The position numbers and the translations under genes are program-made. From NCBI GenBank assembly GCA_947628575.1, contig CANRAK010000004.1, positions 1 through 30,534 on the forward strand: DNA of 30,534 nt, given 5' to 3'. The notes under the pieces were generated by a model that was not told the DNA's origin, made no database searches, and saw only the letters and a list, made by a program, of their open reading frames with translations. This stretch comes from an uncultured Clostridia bacterium. GTDB taxonomy: Bacteria; Bacillota; Clostridia; TANB77; CAG-465. Positions 15,199-23,498 of this stretch are shown here, one piece after another. Within the stretch, counting starts at the first letter, position 1. The number at the start of each line of letters is the position of its first letter.

Positions 15199-15926
15199 GA
15201 GAAGAAATATTAGATTATTATACTAAAAAGAAAGATGGCTATTTAATTAAAGCTGAACGTTTTGGTGAGGAGCTAACACAGTCACAATACAAAAGTGACC
15301 TTTTAAATGAGTATAGTGATTATTTTGATATATCTAACTTAACAGAAGATGAAATAAAAGCAGTAATAAAAGGTATATTTTTAAGTAGTGGTTGTATAGT
15401 AGATCCAAATAATGATTATAGATTTGAAGCAAGCTTTAAAAATAAGTCGTGTGCAGAATACTTTATAGACATACTATCTTTACTAGATTTTACACCTAAA
15501 CTTGTTAAAAGAGAAAAAGCAGGAATATATGTTGTATATTTTAGAGAATCTGAGCAAATATCATATATGTTAAGTCTACTTGAAGCAAATAAATGTATGC
15601 TAGAATTTGAGCAAATACGAGTAATAAAAGATGTAAATAATTCAAAAAATAGAATGAGTAATTGTGAAATTGCCAATATGACAAAAGCAGTAAACTCAGC
15701 TTTAATACAACTTGATGCAATAAAGAAAATAAGAAATAAAGGAAGATTTTCATTTTTAAATGATAAGTTACAATATACTGCCTCTTTACGTGAGAAATAT
15801 CCTACTGATACATTAGAGCAAATAGCATCTAAGACAGAAGGAAAATATAAGATATCTAAGTCTGGTCTAAAGCATAGACTAGATAAAATAATACAAATAG
15901 CAAATGAGCTAGAAGAAAATAATTAA
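15177..15926 (+). CDS. whiA: Shortened WhiA-type DNA-binding protein
   Basis: 249 residues, against about 310 for typical WhiA. The ATG lies 22 bp inside the end of prmC, so the genes are coupled. The start MSFSGKVREEIL and everything from IKGIFLSSGCIVDPNNDYRFEA onward match WhiA: the second LAGLIDADG-like half, FEQIRVIKDVNNSKNRMSNCEIANMTKAV and the C-terminal helix-turn-helix (KISKSGLKHRLDKI). The first LAGLIDADG-like half, normally 80-odd residues after the opening helix, is replaced by a short charged linker. WhiA supports cell division and sporulation in Gram-positives by a mechanism not fully known. The usual neighbours rapZ and yvcK are absent. Confidence 0.88.
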   Translation: MSFSGKVREEILDYYTKKKDGYLIKAERFGEELTQSQYKSDLLNEYSDYFDISNLTEDEIKAVIKGIFLSSGCIVDPNNDYRFEASFKNKSCAEYFIDILSLLDFTPKLVKREKAGIYVVYFRESEQISYMLSLLEANKCMLEFEQIRVIKDVNNSKNRMSNCEIANMTKAVNSALIQLDAIKKIRNKGRFSFLNDKLQYTASLREKYPTDTLEQIASKTEGKYKISKSGLKHRLDKIIQIANELEENN

Positions 15927-15954
15927 AGACTACCAAAATTAAGGTAGTCTTTTT
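15925..15954. terminator. Bidirectional terminator after whiA
   Basis: AAAGACTACC pairs with GGTAGTCTTT around an 8-nt loop. The opposing gene on the - strand ends at 15954. Confidence 0.85.
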
Positions 15955-16454
15955 CAGTGTCCAAAATATAAATACCATTTTAATCTAGCTATTTCTATTT
16001 TTTCTTCTTTAAGCTTTTTAATCTTTTCGTTATTAGAAATATATACCTCTAATTCTTTTTGTATTATCTTATCTGATTTAAGCTCAGGTAGTGAAGTAAT
16101 AATATTAAAGTAATTGCTATCTGGAATTATACTAGTTATTGTACTATTTTCATGATTCATATATTCATCAATAATAGTATGCAAATTATCTTCAATATTA
16201 GTATTTTCTTTTTGATACATTTCAATTTTACTAGTTATTATATTTTCTGTAGCAACATTAGTAGTAATAATACAAAGAATAATAAATAACACTATAATTA
16301 TTAGTATAGATAATATTTGCAGTAAGGTATATCCAAATTTACGTATAGAATATGATCTTTTATTTATTTTGCTAAATTCATTTTTAATTTTTCTTTTCCT
16401 AATAGTAGTAAATATAAGTAGTGCAATAAATAAAATTAAGAACAAAGTAAGCAA
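15954..16454 (-). CDS. Small two-helix membrane protein of unknown function
   Basis: 166 residues from a TTG start with GGGAGG about 8 bp upstream; no ATG is better placed. There is a hydrophobic N-terminal helix (2-18), a basic stretch (19-40), a second strong membrane helix (43-66) and then a soluble ~100-residue tail. The tail's SLPELKSDKIIQKELEVYISNN... KKLKEEKIEIARLKWYLYFG resembles hypothetical membrane proteins I have seen in clostridial genomes and phages, but I cannot name a function. It is transcribed alone from a consensus promoter and ends in the terminator shared with whiA. Confidence 0.8.
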   Translation of the reverse strand: MLTLFLILFIALLIFTTIRKRKIKNEFSKINKRSYSIRKFGYTLLQILSILIIIVLFIILCIITTNVATENIITSKIEMYQKENTNIEDNLHTIIDEYMNHENSTITSIIPDSNYFNIITSLPELKSDKIIQKELEVYISNNEKIKKLKEEKIEIARLKWYLYFGH

Positions 16455-16512
16455 AATTAAAACCTCCCATATCCAATTATGATTTTTAGGTAAATCTTGT
16501 TGTAGTGCAAGT

Positions 16513-16541
16513 ATTATAGCACTTTTCTAGTTTTATGTCAA
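16513..16541 (-). promoter_or_regulatory. Consensus sigma-A promoter for the membrane protein
   Basis: On the - strand TTGACA (16536-16541), 17-bp spacer, TATAAT (16513-16518). Confidence 0.88.
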
Positions 16542-16577
16542 TTTAATTTTATATTATATCCTATGAGTAATTTTTCC

Positions 16578-16606
16578 TTGTATTAGTGATTTGTTTATGA
16601 TAGAAT
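16578..16606 (+). promoter_or_regulatory. Promoter of the hemW-polA-slt operon
   Basis: TTGTAT, 17-bp spacer, TAGAAT; 26 bp before the hemW start. Confidence 0.6.
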
Positions 16607-16632
16607 AATAAATGACCTAGAGGAGAGAAACT

Positions 16633-17778
16633 ATGAATAATGATATAGGGATATATATACATATACCTTTTTGCTTAAAGAAATGTTATTATTGTGATTT
16701 TAACTCATATTCTGGTAAGCAAGATATGATTGAGGAATATATATTTGCACTTTGCAACGAGATATTAGAAAACTCAGAAATACTAAGTCAGTATAAGATA
16801 ACAACTATATATATTGGTGGTGGCACACCTTCATATATAGATGCAAAATACATTAAACAAATAATGGATACATTAAATTTATATACAAACACAGAAGATT
16901 TAAAAGAAGTTACAATAGAAGTTAATCCTAATAGTGTTACTTATGATAAATTAATAACATATAAGGAGTGTGGTATTAATAGGCTAAGTATTGGACTTCA
17001 AACTATATATGATGATGTATTAAAAAAGATAGGTAGAGTACATACATTTGAAGATTTTAAAAATGCTTTAAATATGGCAAATAAAGCTTCTTTTAATAAC
17101 ATATCTTTAGATTTAATATACCCATTACCAGATTTATCACTAGATATGCTAAAAGAAACTGTAGATTATGCTGTATCTTTAAAAGATAAAAATATTAAGC
17201 ATATATCTATATATAACTTAGAAGTACATGAAAATACTAAGCTAGATTTTCTACTTAAAGAAAAATATGTATCTCTTGTAGATGAAGATACAGAATATGA
17301 AATGTATAAATATATAAATAAAGCATTTAAAGAGGCAGGGTATAATAGATATGAAATATCTAACTATGCTTTAGATAGCTTTGAATCTAAACATAATCTA
17401 AGATATTGGAATCAAGAGTTATATTTAGGATTTGGAGCAGGTGCATCTAGTTTCTTTGCAGGTAGTAGATATAAAAATATTAATAGTATAGAAGATTATA
17501 TAAATAATATTAATAATAATATTTCAGTAATTGAGGAAAAAGAAGAACTTGACCTTCTAGCTTTAATGAAAGAATATATAATATTACAACTTAGAAAAAC
17601 TAGTGGTATTAATATAGAAAACTTTAAAAACAAATATAAAAAGAGTATATACGATTTATTTTCAAATGAGCTAGAAGAATTAACTTCAAATGGACTAATT
17701 ACAAAGGAAAATAATAATATATATCTTACAGATAGAGGATTAGAAGTAGCAAATTTAGTATGGGAAAAATTTGTTTAA
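16633..17778 (+). CDS. hemW: HemW-type radical SAM protein (heme chaperone family)
   Basis: 381 residues. IYIHIPFCLKKCYYCDF carries the radical-SAM cluster cysteines C14, C18 and C21 in the CxxxCxxC form, followed by the GGGTPSYI SAM motif, EVNPNSVT, NRLSIGLQT and the C-terminal HemW domain with RYEISNYA and HNLRYWNQELYLGFGAGA. HemW is a heme-binding protein thought to insert heme into target proteins. It was long misnamed coproporphyrinogen III oxidase (HemN), but this sequence has the extra phenylalanine after the third cysteine (CDF) typical of HemW. First gene of an operon: polA starts 15 bp downstream and slt 9 bp after polA. Confidence 0.94.
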   Translation: MNNDIGIYIHIPFCLKKCYYCDFNSYSGKQDMIEEYIFALCNEILENSEILSQYKITTIYIGGGTPSYIDAKYIKQIMDTLNLYTNTEDLKEVTIEVNPNSVTYDKLITYKECGINRLSIGLQTIYDDVLKKIGRVHTFEDFKNALNMANKASFNNISLDLIYPLPDLSLDMLKETVDYAVSLKDKNIKHISIYNLEVHENTKLDFLLKEKYVSLVDEDTEYEMYKYINKAFKEAGYNRYEISNYALDSFESKHNLRYWNQELYLGFGAGASSFFAGSRYKNINSIEDYINNINNNISVIEEKEELDLLALMKEYIILQLRKTSGINIENFKNKYKKSIYDLFSNELEELTSNGLITKENNNIYLTDRGLEVANLVWEKFV

Positions 17779-17793
17779 AATAAGGGAGTAATT

Positions 17794-20544
17794 ATGGAAA
17801 AATTTTTAATAATAGACGGAAACAGTATATTAAATAGAGCATTTTATGGTCTAGCTGGTGCTAGAATGACAACTGCTAATGGAATACATACAAATGCTAT
17901 ATTTGGATTTTTAAACATATATTATATGATTTGTGATAAATTCACACCAGACTATGTTGCTGTAGCTTTTGATTTAAAAGCACCAACATTTAGACATAAA
18001 ATGTATACAGAATATAAAGGCACAAGAAAAGGTATGCCAGATGAGCTAAAAGAGCAAATGCCAATTATTAAAGATGTATTAAAAGCTATGAATATAAATA
18101 TATATGAATTAGAAGGCTATGAAGCAGATGATATACTTGGTACAATTGCCTCTTTAAATGAGAAAAATAAAGATAAAGACATTATGACATATATCCTAAC
18201 AGGAGATAGAGATTCATATCAGCTTATATCTTCAAAAACTAGTATAATCTTTCCTTCAACTAAAATGGGAAAAACAGATTATACTGTATACACACCAGAG
18301 CTATTAAAAGAAGAGAAAAATATAGAGCCTTACCAAATAGTAGATATAAAATCACTTATGGGTGACTCTTCAGATAATATACCTGGTGTAAAAGGAATAG
18401 GTGAGAAAACAGCTTATGACCTTATATATAAATATACTACACTAGAGAATATATATAAGAATATAGACAACTTAGATGCAACTGCAAAAGTAATAGAAAA
18501 ACTAAAAAATGATGAGGAAATGGCAAAGCTTAGTTACACATTAGCTACAATAAATAGAGAAGTACCTATAGAACTAGACTATGAGAAAAATAGAGTATGT
18601 GATGTTAACAAAGAAGAACTATATCCATTATTTAAAAAGTTATCTTTTAATAAATTTTTAGCAAAATATAATTTTGATGATGTTGCAACTCAGTCTAATA
18701 TAAGTACTAATGCTACTATTGATATATCTAAAGATAATATAGAAGTTATATCTAGTAGTAATTTAGAAGAATATAAATGCAAATTGGAAAATATATATAA
18801 TGAGGAGAAAATATCATATATATTAAATATAAACGATAATAATCAAGCATTTTCTAATACGCTAAATATAAATGATAAAAACTTCCTATCATTATATTCT
18901 AATTTAGAGGATAAATGCTATATAATTAATCTTGATACTTTTGAAGATAAAAATACAATAAAAGATTTATTTACTAGCTTTGCACATTCAAAATGTAATA
19001 AGCTTGGATTTAATATAAAACAAGACTTAAGATTTTTATTTACAAATATCTGTGACAAAATTGACAATTTTAGCTATGATTTATTAATAGCGTGTTATTT
19101 ACTAGATTCAACAAGAAACTATAAATTTAATATCATTTTGGAAGAATTATACGGTATAAATATAGAAACTGAAGCAGATAAAAAAGAACAAGTGCAAATG
19201 TCATTATTTGAGGCATCAGATAATCAAAAAGTAATTGATCAAGAATTATCTAAAAATATAGCACTTGCAACTAAAGCTATATATTGCTCTAAAAAAGATA
19301 TAGACGAAAAATTAAAGCAAGATGATATGTTAGACTTGTTCTACAATATTGAAATGCCACTTTCTGAAACACTTGCTAATATGGAAACAGTAGGTATGTA
19401 TGTAGATAAGGAAAAGCTTGAAGAATTTGGAGAGCTTATTTCTAAGAGAATAGAAGAATTAGAAAAGCAAATATATGAGCTTGCGGGTGAACAGTTTAAT
19501 ATAAATTCACCTCAACAACTTGGCGTTATATTATTTGAAAAACTAAATTTACCTGGTAAGAAGAAAACAAAGACAGGATATTCAACTAATAAAGAAGTAC
19601 TTGAAGCATTAGAAGAATATCATGAAATTATACCACTTCTAATAGAGTATAGACAAACTATGAAATTAAAATCTACTTATGTAGATGGACTAAAAGCTAC
19701 AATTAAACCTGATTCAAGAATACATACAACATTTATGCAGACAGTAACATCAACAGGAAGGCTAAGTAGTGTAGAACCAAATCTACAAAATATTCCTATT
19801 AGATTAGAGCTAGGAAGTAAAATTAGAACATTTTTTACTGCTCCTGAAGATAAAGTAATAGTAGATGCAGACTATAGCCAAATAGAGCTTAGAGTATTAT
19901 CTCATATATCTAAAGACGTAGTAATGCAAAATGCTTTTAAAGATGGAGTAGATGTACATAAAGTTACAGCTTCTCAAGTTTTTGATGTACCACTTGAAGA
20001 TGTAACAAAACAAATGCGTTCTAGTGCAAAAGCTGTTAATTTTGGAATTGTATACGGAATAAGTGAGTTTGGTCTAGCTAAAAATATAGGTACATCTTGG
20101 AAAGAAGCAAAAAACTATATTGATACTTATTTAACTAAGTACTCTGGTATACATACATTTATGCAAAATATAGTTAAAGAGGCAAAGGAAAAAGGATATG
20201 TTAGTACACTATTTAATAGAAGAAGATATATACCAGAACTAAAGAATAAAAATAAAAACATTGTACAATTTGGTGAACGTATAGCAATGAATACACCTAT
20301 ACAAGGTAGTGCAGCAGATATAATAAAAATTGCTATGAATAAATTATATAAAGCATTAAAAGATAATAATTTAAAATCTAAACTTGTTATGCAAGTTCAT
20401 GATGAACTTATTGTTGAAACATATAATGACGAACTGGAAAAAGTTAAACAGTTAATGAGAGAGTCAATGGAAAATGTAATTAAATTAGATATACCCTTAG
20501 ATGTAGATTTAAATGTAGGAAAGAGTTGGTATGAAGCAAAATAG
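17794..20544 (+). CDS. polA: DNA polymerase I
   Basis: 916 residues. The N-terminal 5'-3' exonuclease (~1-290) has DGNSILNRAFYG, YEADDILGTIAS, GDRDSYQLIS and GDSSDNIPGVKGIGEKTA. The middle domain (~300-500) keeps the fold (LGFNIKQDLRFL, FSYDLLIACYLLDS) but lacks the D-x-E proofreading motif, so 3'-5' exonuclease activity is predicted to be absent, as in Bacillus Pol I. The polymerase domain carries motif A DADYSQIELR (~689-698), motif B RSSAKAVNFGIVYG (~743-756) and motif C VHDELIVE (~869-876). Role: Okazaki fragment maturation and repair. It contains two copies of the TAAAGAGGCA motif (18147-18155 reverse, 20176-20184 forward). Confidence 0.98.
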   Translation: MEKFLIIDGNSILNRAFYGLAGARMTTANGIHTNAIFGFLNIYYMICDKFTPDYVAVAFDLKAPTFRHKMYTEYKGTRKGMPDELKEQMPIIKDVLKAMNINIYELEGYEADDILGTIASLNEKNKDKDIMTYILTGDRDSYQLISSKTSIIFPSTKMGKTDYTVYTPELLKEEKNIEPYQIVDIKSLMGDSSDNIPGVKGIGEKTAYDLIYKYTTLENIYKNIDNLDATAKVIEKLKNDEEMAKLSYTLATINREVPIELDYEKNRVCDVNKEELYPLFKKLSFNKFLAKYNFDDVATQSNISTNATIDISKDNIEVISSSNLEEYKCKLENIYNEEKISYILNINDNNQAFSNTLNINDKNFLSLYSNLEDKCYIINLDTFEDKNTIKDLFTSFAHSKCNKLGFNIKQDLRFLFTNICDKIDNFSYDLLIACYLLDSTRNYKFNIILEELYGINIETEADKKEQVQMSLFEASDNQKVIDQELSKNIALATKAIYCSKKDIDEKLKQDDMLDLFYNIEMPLSETLANMETVGMYVDKEKLEEFGELISKRIEELEKQIYELAGEQFNINSPQQLGVILFEKLNLPGKKKTKTGYSTNKEVLEALEEYHEIIPLLIEYRQTMKLKSTYVDGLKATIKPDSRIHTTFMQTVTSTGRLSSVEPNLQNIPIRLELGSKIRTFFTAPEDKVIVDADYSQIELRVLSHISKDVVMQNAFKDGVDVHKVTASQVFDVPLEDVTKQMRSSAKAVNFGIVYGISEFGLAKNIGTSWKEAKNYIDTYLTKYSGIHTFMQNIVKEAKEKGYVSTLFNRRRYIPELKNKNKNIVQFGERIAMNTPIQGSAADIIKIAMNKLYKALKDNNLKSKLVMQVHDELIVETYNDELEKVKQLMRESMENVIKLDIPLDVDLNVGKSWYEAK

Positions 20545-20553
20545 GGGGATGTA

Positions 20554-21117
20554 ATGAAAAAAAAGGTAATATTATACTCTAGTATAGTTATAATGCTAAT
20601 ATTAGCTATTGTTGGAACACTAGTAATTAGACATTATATATATCCATTAAAGTATACTAGCGAGATTTTAGAATATTCAAAAAAATATAATATTGACCCA
20701 TATTTAATACTAGCAATGGTAAATGTAGAGAGTGGTTTTGATAAAGAGGCAACATCTGCTAAAGGCGCTAAAGGATTAATGCAGATTACTAAAGCTACAG
20801 CGCAAGAAATTAATCAACTAACTAATTCAGTAGAGAAAATAGATGATAATTCCTTATATGATATAAATATAAATCTAGATATAGGATGTATGTATCTTGC
20901 CTCTTTAATAGAAAGATATGATGGAAATTACTACTTAGCTATATGTGCATATAATGCAGGTATGGGTAATGTAAATAAATGGATCTCAGAGTATAAAGTA
21001 CCTAATAGTCTTGCATCAACACATTTAAAGCTTCCATTTAATGAAACAACAAATTACTTAAAAAAAGTTGTAAGAAATTATAGTAGTTATAAGAAAATAT
21101 ATAAAGATTTTTCTTAA
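20554..21117 (+). CDS. Membrane-anchored lytic transglycosylase (Slt/GH23 family)
   Basis: 187 residues with an N-terminal membrane anchor (5-25), so the catalytic domain is outside the membrane. The GH23 features are clear: catalytic glutamate E59 in MVNVESGF, GAKGLMQI (71-78), and AICAYNAGMGNVNKW (129-143). The enzyme cleaves the MurNAc-GlcNAc bond to form 1,6-anhydro-MurNAc ends. It lies 9 bp after polA, with AGGGGG as its ribosome site, and ends the hemW operon. It is short, with no LysM or SH3 domain. Two TAAAGAGGCA motif copies lie inside, as KEA and ASL codons. Confidence 0.93.
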   Translation: MKKKVILYSSIVIMLILAIVGTLVIRHYIYPLKYTSEILEYSKKYNIDPYLILAMVNVESGFDKEATSAKGAKGLMQITKATAQEINQLTNSVEKIDDNSLYDININLDIGCMYLASLIERYDGNYYLAICAYNAGMGNVNKWISEYKVPNSLASTHLKLPFNETTNYLKKVVRNYSSYKKIYKDFS

Positions 21118-21120
21118 GCG

Positions 21121-21151
21121 ATAAAGTTCAGTAATACTGGACTTTATTTTC
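21121..21151 (+). terminator. Terminator after the transglycosylase gene
   Basis: ATAAAGTTCAG pairs with CTGGACTTTAT (one G-U pair), loop TAATA, T-rich tail. Confidence 0.8.
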
Positions 21152-21176
21152 TATTTATCTAATTTTAGGATAAAGC

Positions 21177-21205
21177 TAGACAAATTATGTAGTTAATGAT
21201 ATAAT
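21177..21205 (+). promoter_or_regulatory. Promoter of yebC
   Basis: TAGACA, 17-bp spacer, TATAAT. Confidence 0.75.
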
Positions 21206-21267
21206 TTAAAGGCATTATAGTGTGTAAATACACTATTAAAATTTTAAGAAAGATGGAGGGATAAGTT

Positions 21268-21993
21268 ATGAGTGGACATAGCAAATGGGCTAATATTAAA
21301 AGGAAAAAAGAAGCCACAGATACAAAAAGAGCAAATGTATTTTCAAAGCTAGGTAAAGAGCTTACTGTAGCAGTTAAGATGGGAGGAAGCCCTGACCCGA
21401 ATGTCAATCGTAAACTTAGGGATGTAATTGCTAAATGTAAGGCAAACAATATGCCTAATGATAATATTAATAGATGTATACAAAAAGCAGCAGGAGATGC
21501 AAATAGTGCTAATTATGAAGAAATAACATATGAAGGATATGGTCCTTGTGGTGTTGCTGTTATAGTTGAAGCAACAACAGATAACAAAAACAGAACAGCA
21601 GCTGATGTTAGACATATATTTAGTAAATCAGGTGGTTCACTAGGAGTAAGTGGAGCAGTTGGATATATGTTTGAAAAGAAAGGATATATACTTATTGAAA
21701 ATTCTGATTCTATTGATGAAGATGAATTAATGATGACTGTACTAGACGCTGGAGCAGAGGACTTTATTCCAGAAGAAGAGTACATTGAAATAATAACTTC
21801 ACCAGATACATTCTCAGATGTATTAGAAGCAGTTGAAAAATCTAATGTAACAATAGTTGAATCTGATGTAAGACAAATTGCTTCTATGAAAAAAGAACTA
21901 ACAGAAGAAGAAGAAGAAAAATTACAAAACTTCCTTGATAGACTAGACGAAAATGACGATGTTCAAAACGTTTGGCACAATGCAGATATATAA
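21268..21993 (+). CDS. yebC: YebC/PmpR-family protein (TACO1 homologue)
   Basis: 241 residues, full length. MSGHSKWANIKRKKEATDTKRA, GGSPDPNVNRKLRDVIAKCKANNMPNDNI, YEGYGPCGVAVIVE, NKNRTAADVRHIFSKSGG and LGVSGAVGYMFEKKG form an uninterrupted family signature. Members were described as transcription regulators (PmpR); more recent work gives them a role in translation, relieving ribosomes on proline-rich stretches, like mitochondrial TACO1. The C-terminal third is acidic (LTEEEEEKLQNFLDRLDENDDVQNV). Monocistronic, with its own promoter; the next promoter starts 36 bp after the stop. Confidence 0.97.
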   Translation: MSGHSKWANIKRKKEATDTKRANVFSKLGKELTVAVKMGGSPDPNVNRKLRDVIAKCKANNMPNDNINRCIQKAAGDANSANYEEITYEGYGPCGVAVIVEATTDNKNRTAADVRHIFSKSGGSLGVSGAVGYMFEKKGYILIENSDSIDEDELMMTVLDAGAEDFIPEEEYIEIITSPDTFSDVLEAVEKSNVTIVESDVRQIASMKKELTEEEEEKLQNFLDRLDENDDVQNVWHNADI

Positions 21994-22029
21994 AATCACA
22001 TAAATTTGTAATATTTTTGAAATAAAGTG

Positions 22030-22058
22030 TTGACTTTACATAAGGATGGTGTTATAAT
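22030..22058 (+). promoter_or_regulatory. Sigma-A promoter for the anchored nuclease-fold protein
   Basis: TTGACT, 17-bp spacer, TATAAT. The transcript would begin just before a 6-bp hairpin GTAGAG/TTCTAC (22064-22082) that ends next to the AAGGAGG ribosome site. Confidence 0.85.
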
Positions 22059-22102
22059 AAAAGTGTAGAGTGTTCCATTCTACGAAGGAGGTTGTTGTTG
22101 AA

Positions 22103-22720
22103 ATGTATTATGAAAATAAATTTGGATTTTATATAAAACAATATGGTATTCAAATTACAGTTGGTATTATATGTTTCATTATAGCAATATCTGGTTTATT
22201 CGTATATTTTAAAATCAACAACAAAGCCAAAGCAGAATCAACAGTTGCAAGCAACGCTGTAGAAAATGGTGTTGAAGCAAATAATGAAACAGCTGTAACA
22301 GAAGATGATAGTTTCTTACCAGAAAACTTAAGAAATTTAAAACCTGGTAAAAAAGCTACTGTTAAAGTAGCTACTGCAGAAAATCAAGGTAACTTAATTT
22401 TAATAGTTGATGGTCAAAGAATAAAAGCAAAGTTAGCTGGTGTTGACTACTCTAAAATAATGCCTGATACATATTATAAAATAAATCAAGCATTAGAAGG
22501 TAAAAATGTAGATATAACATTTGATGAAGCTAAAGTATCTAATGGATATGCAATGGTATTTGTATACTTAGATAAAGATACATTATACAATGCTAAAATA
22601 TTAGAAGAAGGTAACGCAATATTAGATTCTACATTAAGTAAAAAGTCAAGTGAATATGTTGATTTAGCTGAATCTCAAGCCTATGCTAAACAAACATTAG
22701 CAGGTGTTTGGGGAATTTAA
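22103..22720 (+). CDS. Membrane-anchored protein with degenerate staphylococcal-nuclease-like domain
   Basis: 205 residues from the ATG at 22103 (AAGGAGG 12 bp upstream; the GTG at 22070 is upstream of that site). One membrane helix (~15-37), an acidic linker (~45-75), then a domain (~84-205) that follows the SNase order: ILIVDGQRIKAKLAGVD (99-115), ALEGKNVDITFD (130-141), YAMVFVYLDKDTLYNAKILEEGNAIL (149-174) and LAESQAYAKQTLAGVWG (188-204), like the thermonuclease C-terminal 'eAk...GiW'. The catalytic arginines and the glutamate of active nucleases (vRL.GID.PE and GR) are missing, so nuclease activity is not expected. Possible role: an extracytoplasmic binding or scaffold domain. The fold call is by pattern only. 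Confidence 0.7.
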   Translation: MYYENKFGFYIKQYGIQITVGIICFIIAISGLFVYFKINNKAKAESTVASNAVENGVEANNETAVTEDDSFLPENLRNLKPGKKATVKVATAENQGNLILIVDGQRIKAKLAGVDYSKIMPDTYYKINQALEGKNVDITFDEAKVSNGYAMVFVYLDKDTLYNAKILEEGNAILDSTLSKKSSEYVDLAESQAYAKQTLAGVWGI

Positions 22721-22730
22721 ATAGCATGCC

Positions 22731-22846
22731 GAGCTAGGGAAAAACCTTAGTTTTCATATATCAACCTCTTATGATCGCCTCTATAGAAATGTAGGGGCAT
22801 CTATTTTGTTTACTGCAAGCCTATTATTAAATGGGCTTGTTTTTTA
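22731..22846 (+). terminator. Three tandem hairpins; the last is a clear terminator
   Basis: Hairpin 1: CTAGGG/CCTTAG with loop AAAAA and TTTT after it (22734-22754). Hairpin 2: a 12-bp stem with one bulged C, closed on a GAAA loop (22773-22801). Hairpin 3: CAAGCCTA/TGGGCTTG followed by seven T (22816-22846). The 22721-22846 stretch could be a stacked terminator or a small structured RNA processed from the 3' UTR; I recognise no known RNA family. Confidence 0.65.
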
Positions 22847-22888
22847 TTCTTTTTAATTATTTTTTCAAGCAACTTTTTAAATTAAATA

Positions 22889-22917
22889 TTGAAATACTCT
22901 ACACTCTACAGTATAAT
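22889..22917 (+). promoter_or_regulatory. Promoter of the Nudix gene
   Basis: TTGAAA, 17-bp spacer, TATAAT. Confidence 0.8.
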
Positions 22918-22950
22918 ATATAAAAAGAAATATTAAAGGAGATTATTACT

Positions 22951-23352
22951 ATGAATAAAGAAAAATCATGTGGCGCAATTATTTTTAATGAAAAAAATGA
23001 ATTTTTAGTTATTAAGCATAATGCTGGTCATTGGGACTTCCCAAAAGGTCACGTTGAAGAAAATGAAACTGAAATAGAAACAGCTAAACGTGAGGTAAAA
23101 GAAGAAACTAATCTAGATATTGAAATAGTTGGTAACTATAGATATAAAATAACATATAGTCCTAAAGAAGGTGTTATGAAAGACGTAATTTTCTTTCTTG
23201 CAAGAAATACTAGTAATGATGTAAAGATACAGGAAAAAGAAGTATCAGATTATGGATGGTATAATTTCAGCGATGCACTAGATATCCTTACTTTCGATAT
23301 GGCAAAGAACTTACTTAAAAAAGCATATAAAGATTTGAAAAAAGAAATATAA
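22951..23352 (+). CDS. Nudix hydrolase, Ap4A-hydrolase-like
   Basis: 133 residues. The Nudix box runs from G33 to L55 (G-x5-E-x7-REVKEE-x-N-L), with Asn in place of the usual Gly near the end. The N-terminus KSCGAIIFNEKNEFLVIKH and HWDFPKGHVE are typical of asymmetric bis(5'-nucleosyl)-tetraphosphatases, which clear Ap4A and related alarmones with Mg2+. C-terminal WYNFSDALDILTF matches the family. Ribosome site AAAGGAG. Monocistronic. The terminator that follows is built from an inverted pair of the AAAGAGGC motif. The exact substrate cannot be read from sequence. Confidence 0.92.
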   Translation: MNKEKSCGAIIFNEKNEFLVIKHNAGHWDFPKGHVEENETEIETAKREVKEETNLDIEIVGNYRYKITYSPKEGVMKDVIFFLARNTSNDVKIQEKEVSDYGWYNFSDALDILTFDMAKNLLKKAYKDLKKEI

Positions 23353-23355
23353 TTT

Positions 23356-23385
23356 TAAAGAGGCGATTTGCCTCTTTATTTTTTT
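23356..23385 (+). terminator. Terminator made of an inverted AAAGAGGC pair
   Basis: TAAAGAGGC (23356-23364) pairs with GCCTCTTTA (23370-23378) around the loop GATTT; T-run after it. Confidence 0.9.
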
Positions 23386-23412
23386 CTTCTTTTTATATTA
23401 AAGCACATATAT

Positions 23413-23441
23413 TTGACATTTCCTTTACATAATAGTATAAT
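23413..23441 (+). promoter_or_regulatory. Consensus sigma-A promoter for the gene at 23499
   Basis: TTGACA, 17-bp spacer, TATAAT. Confidence 0.92.
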
Positions 23442-23498
23442 ATACTAAATTGCAAAATATTATCTCACATACATAATTGAAAGGAGAAGGTAATTAAC

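Noticed and set aside
21165..21785. Three - strand frames over yebC
   Set aside because: All antisense to a fully conserved gene, without start signals.
22721..22950. 6S RNA, SRP RNA or a known riboswitch
   Set aside because: None of the conserved cores I know for these RNAs can be found; only the hairpins are supported.
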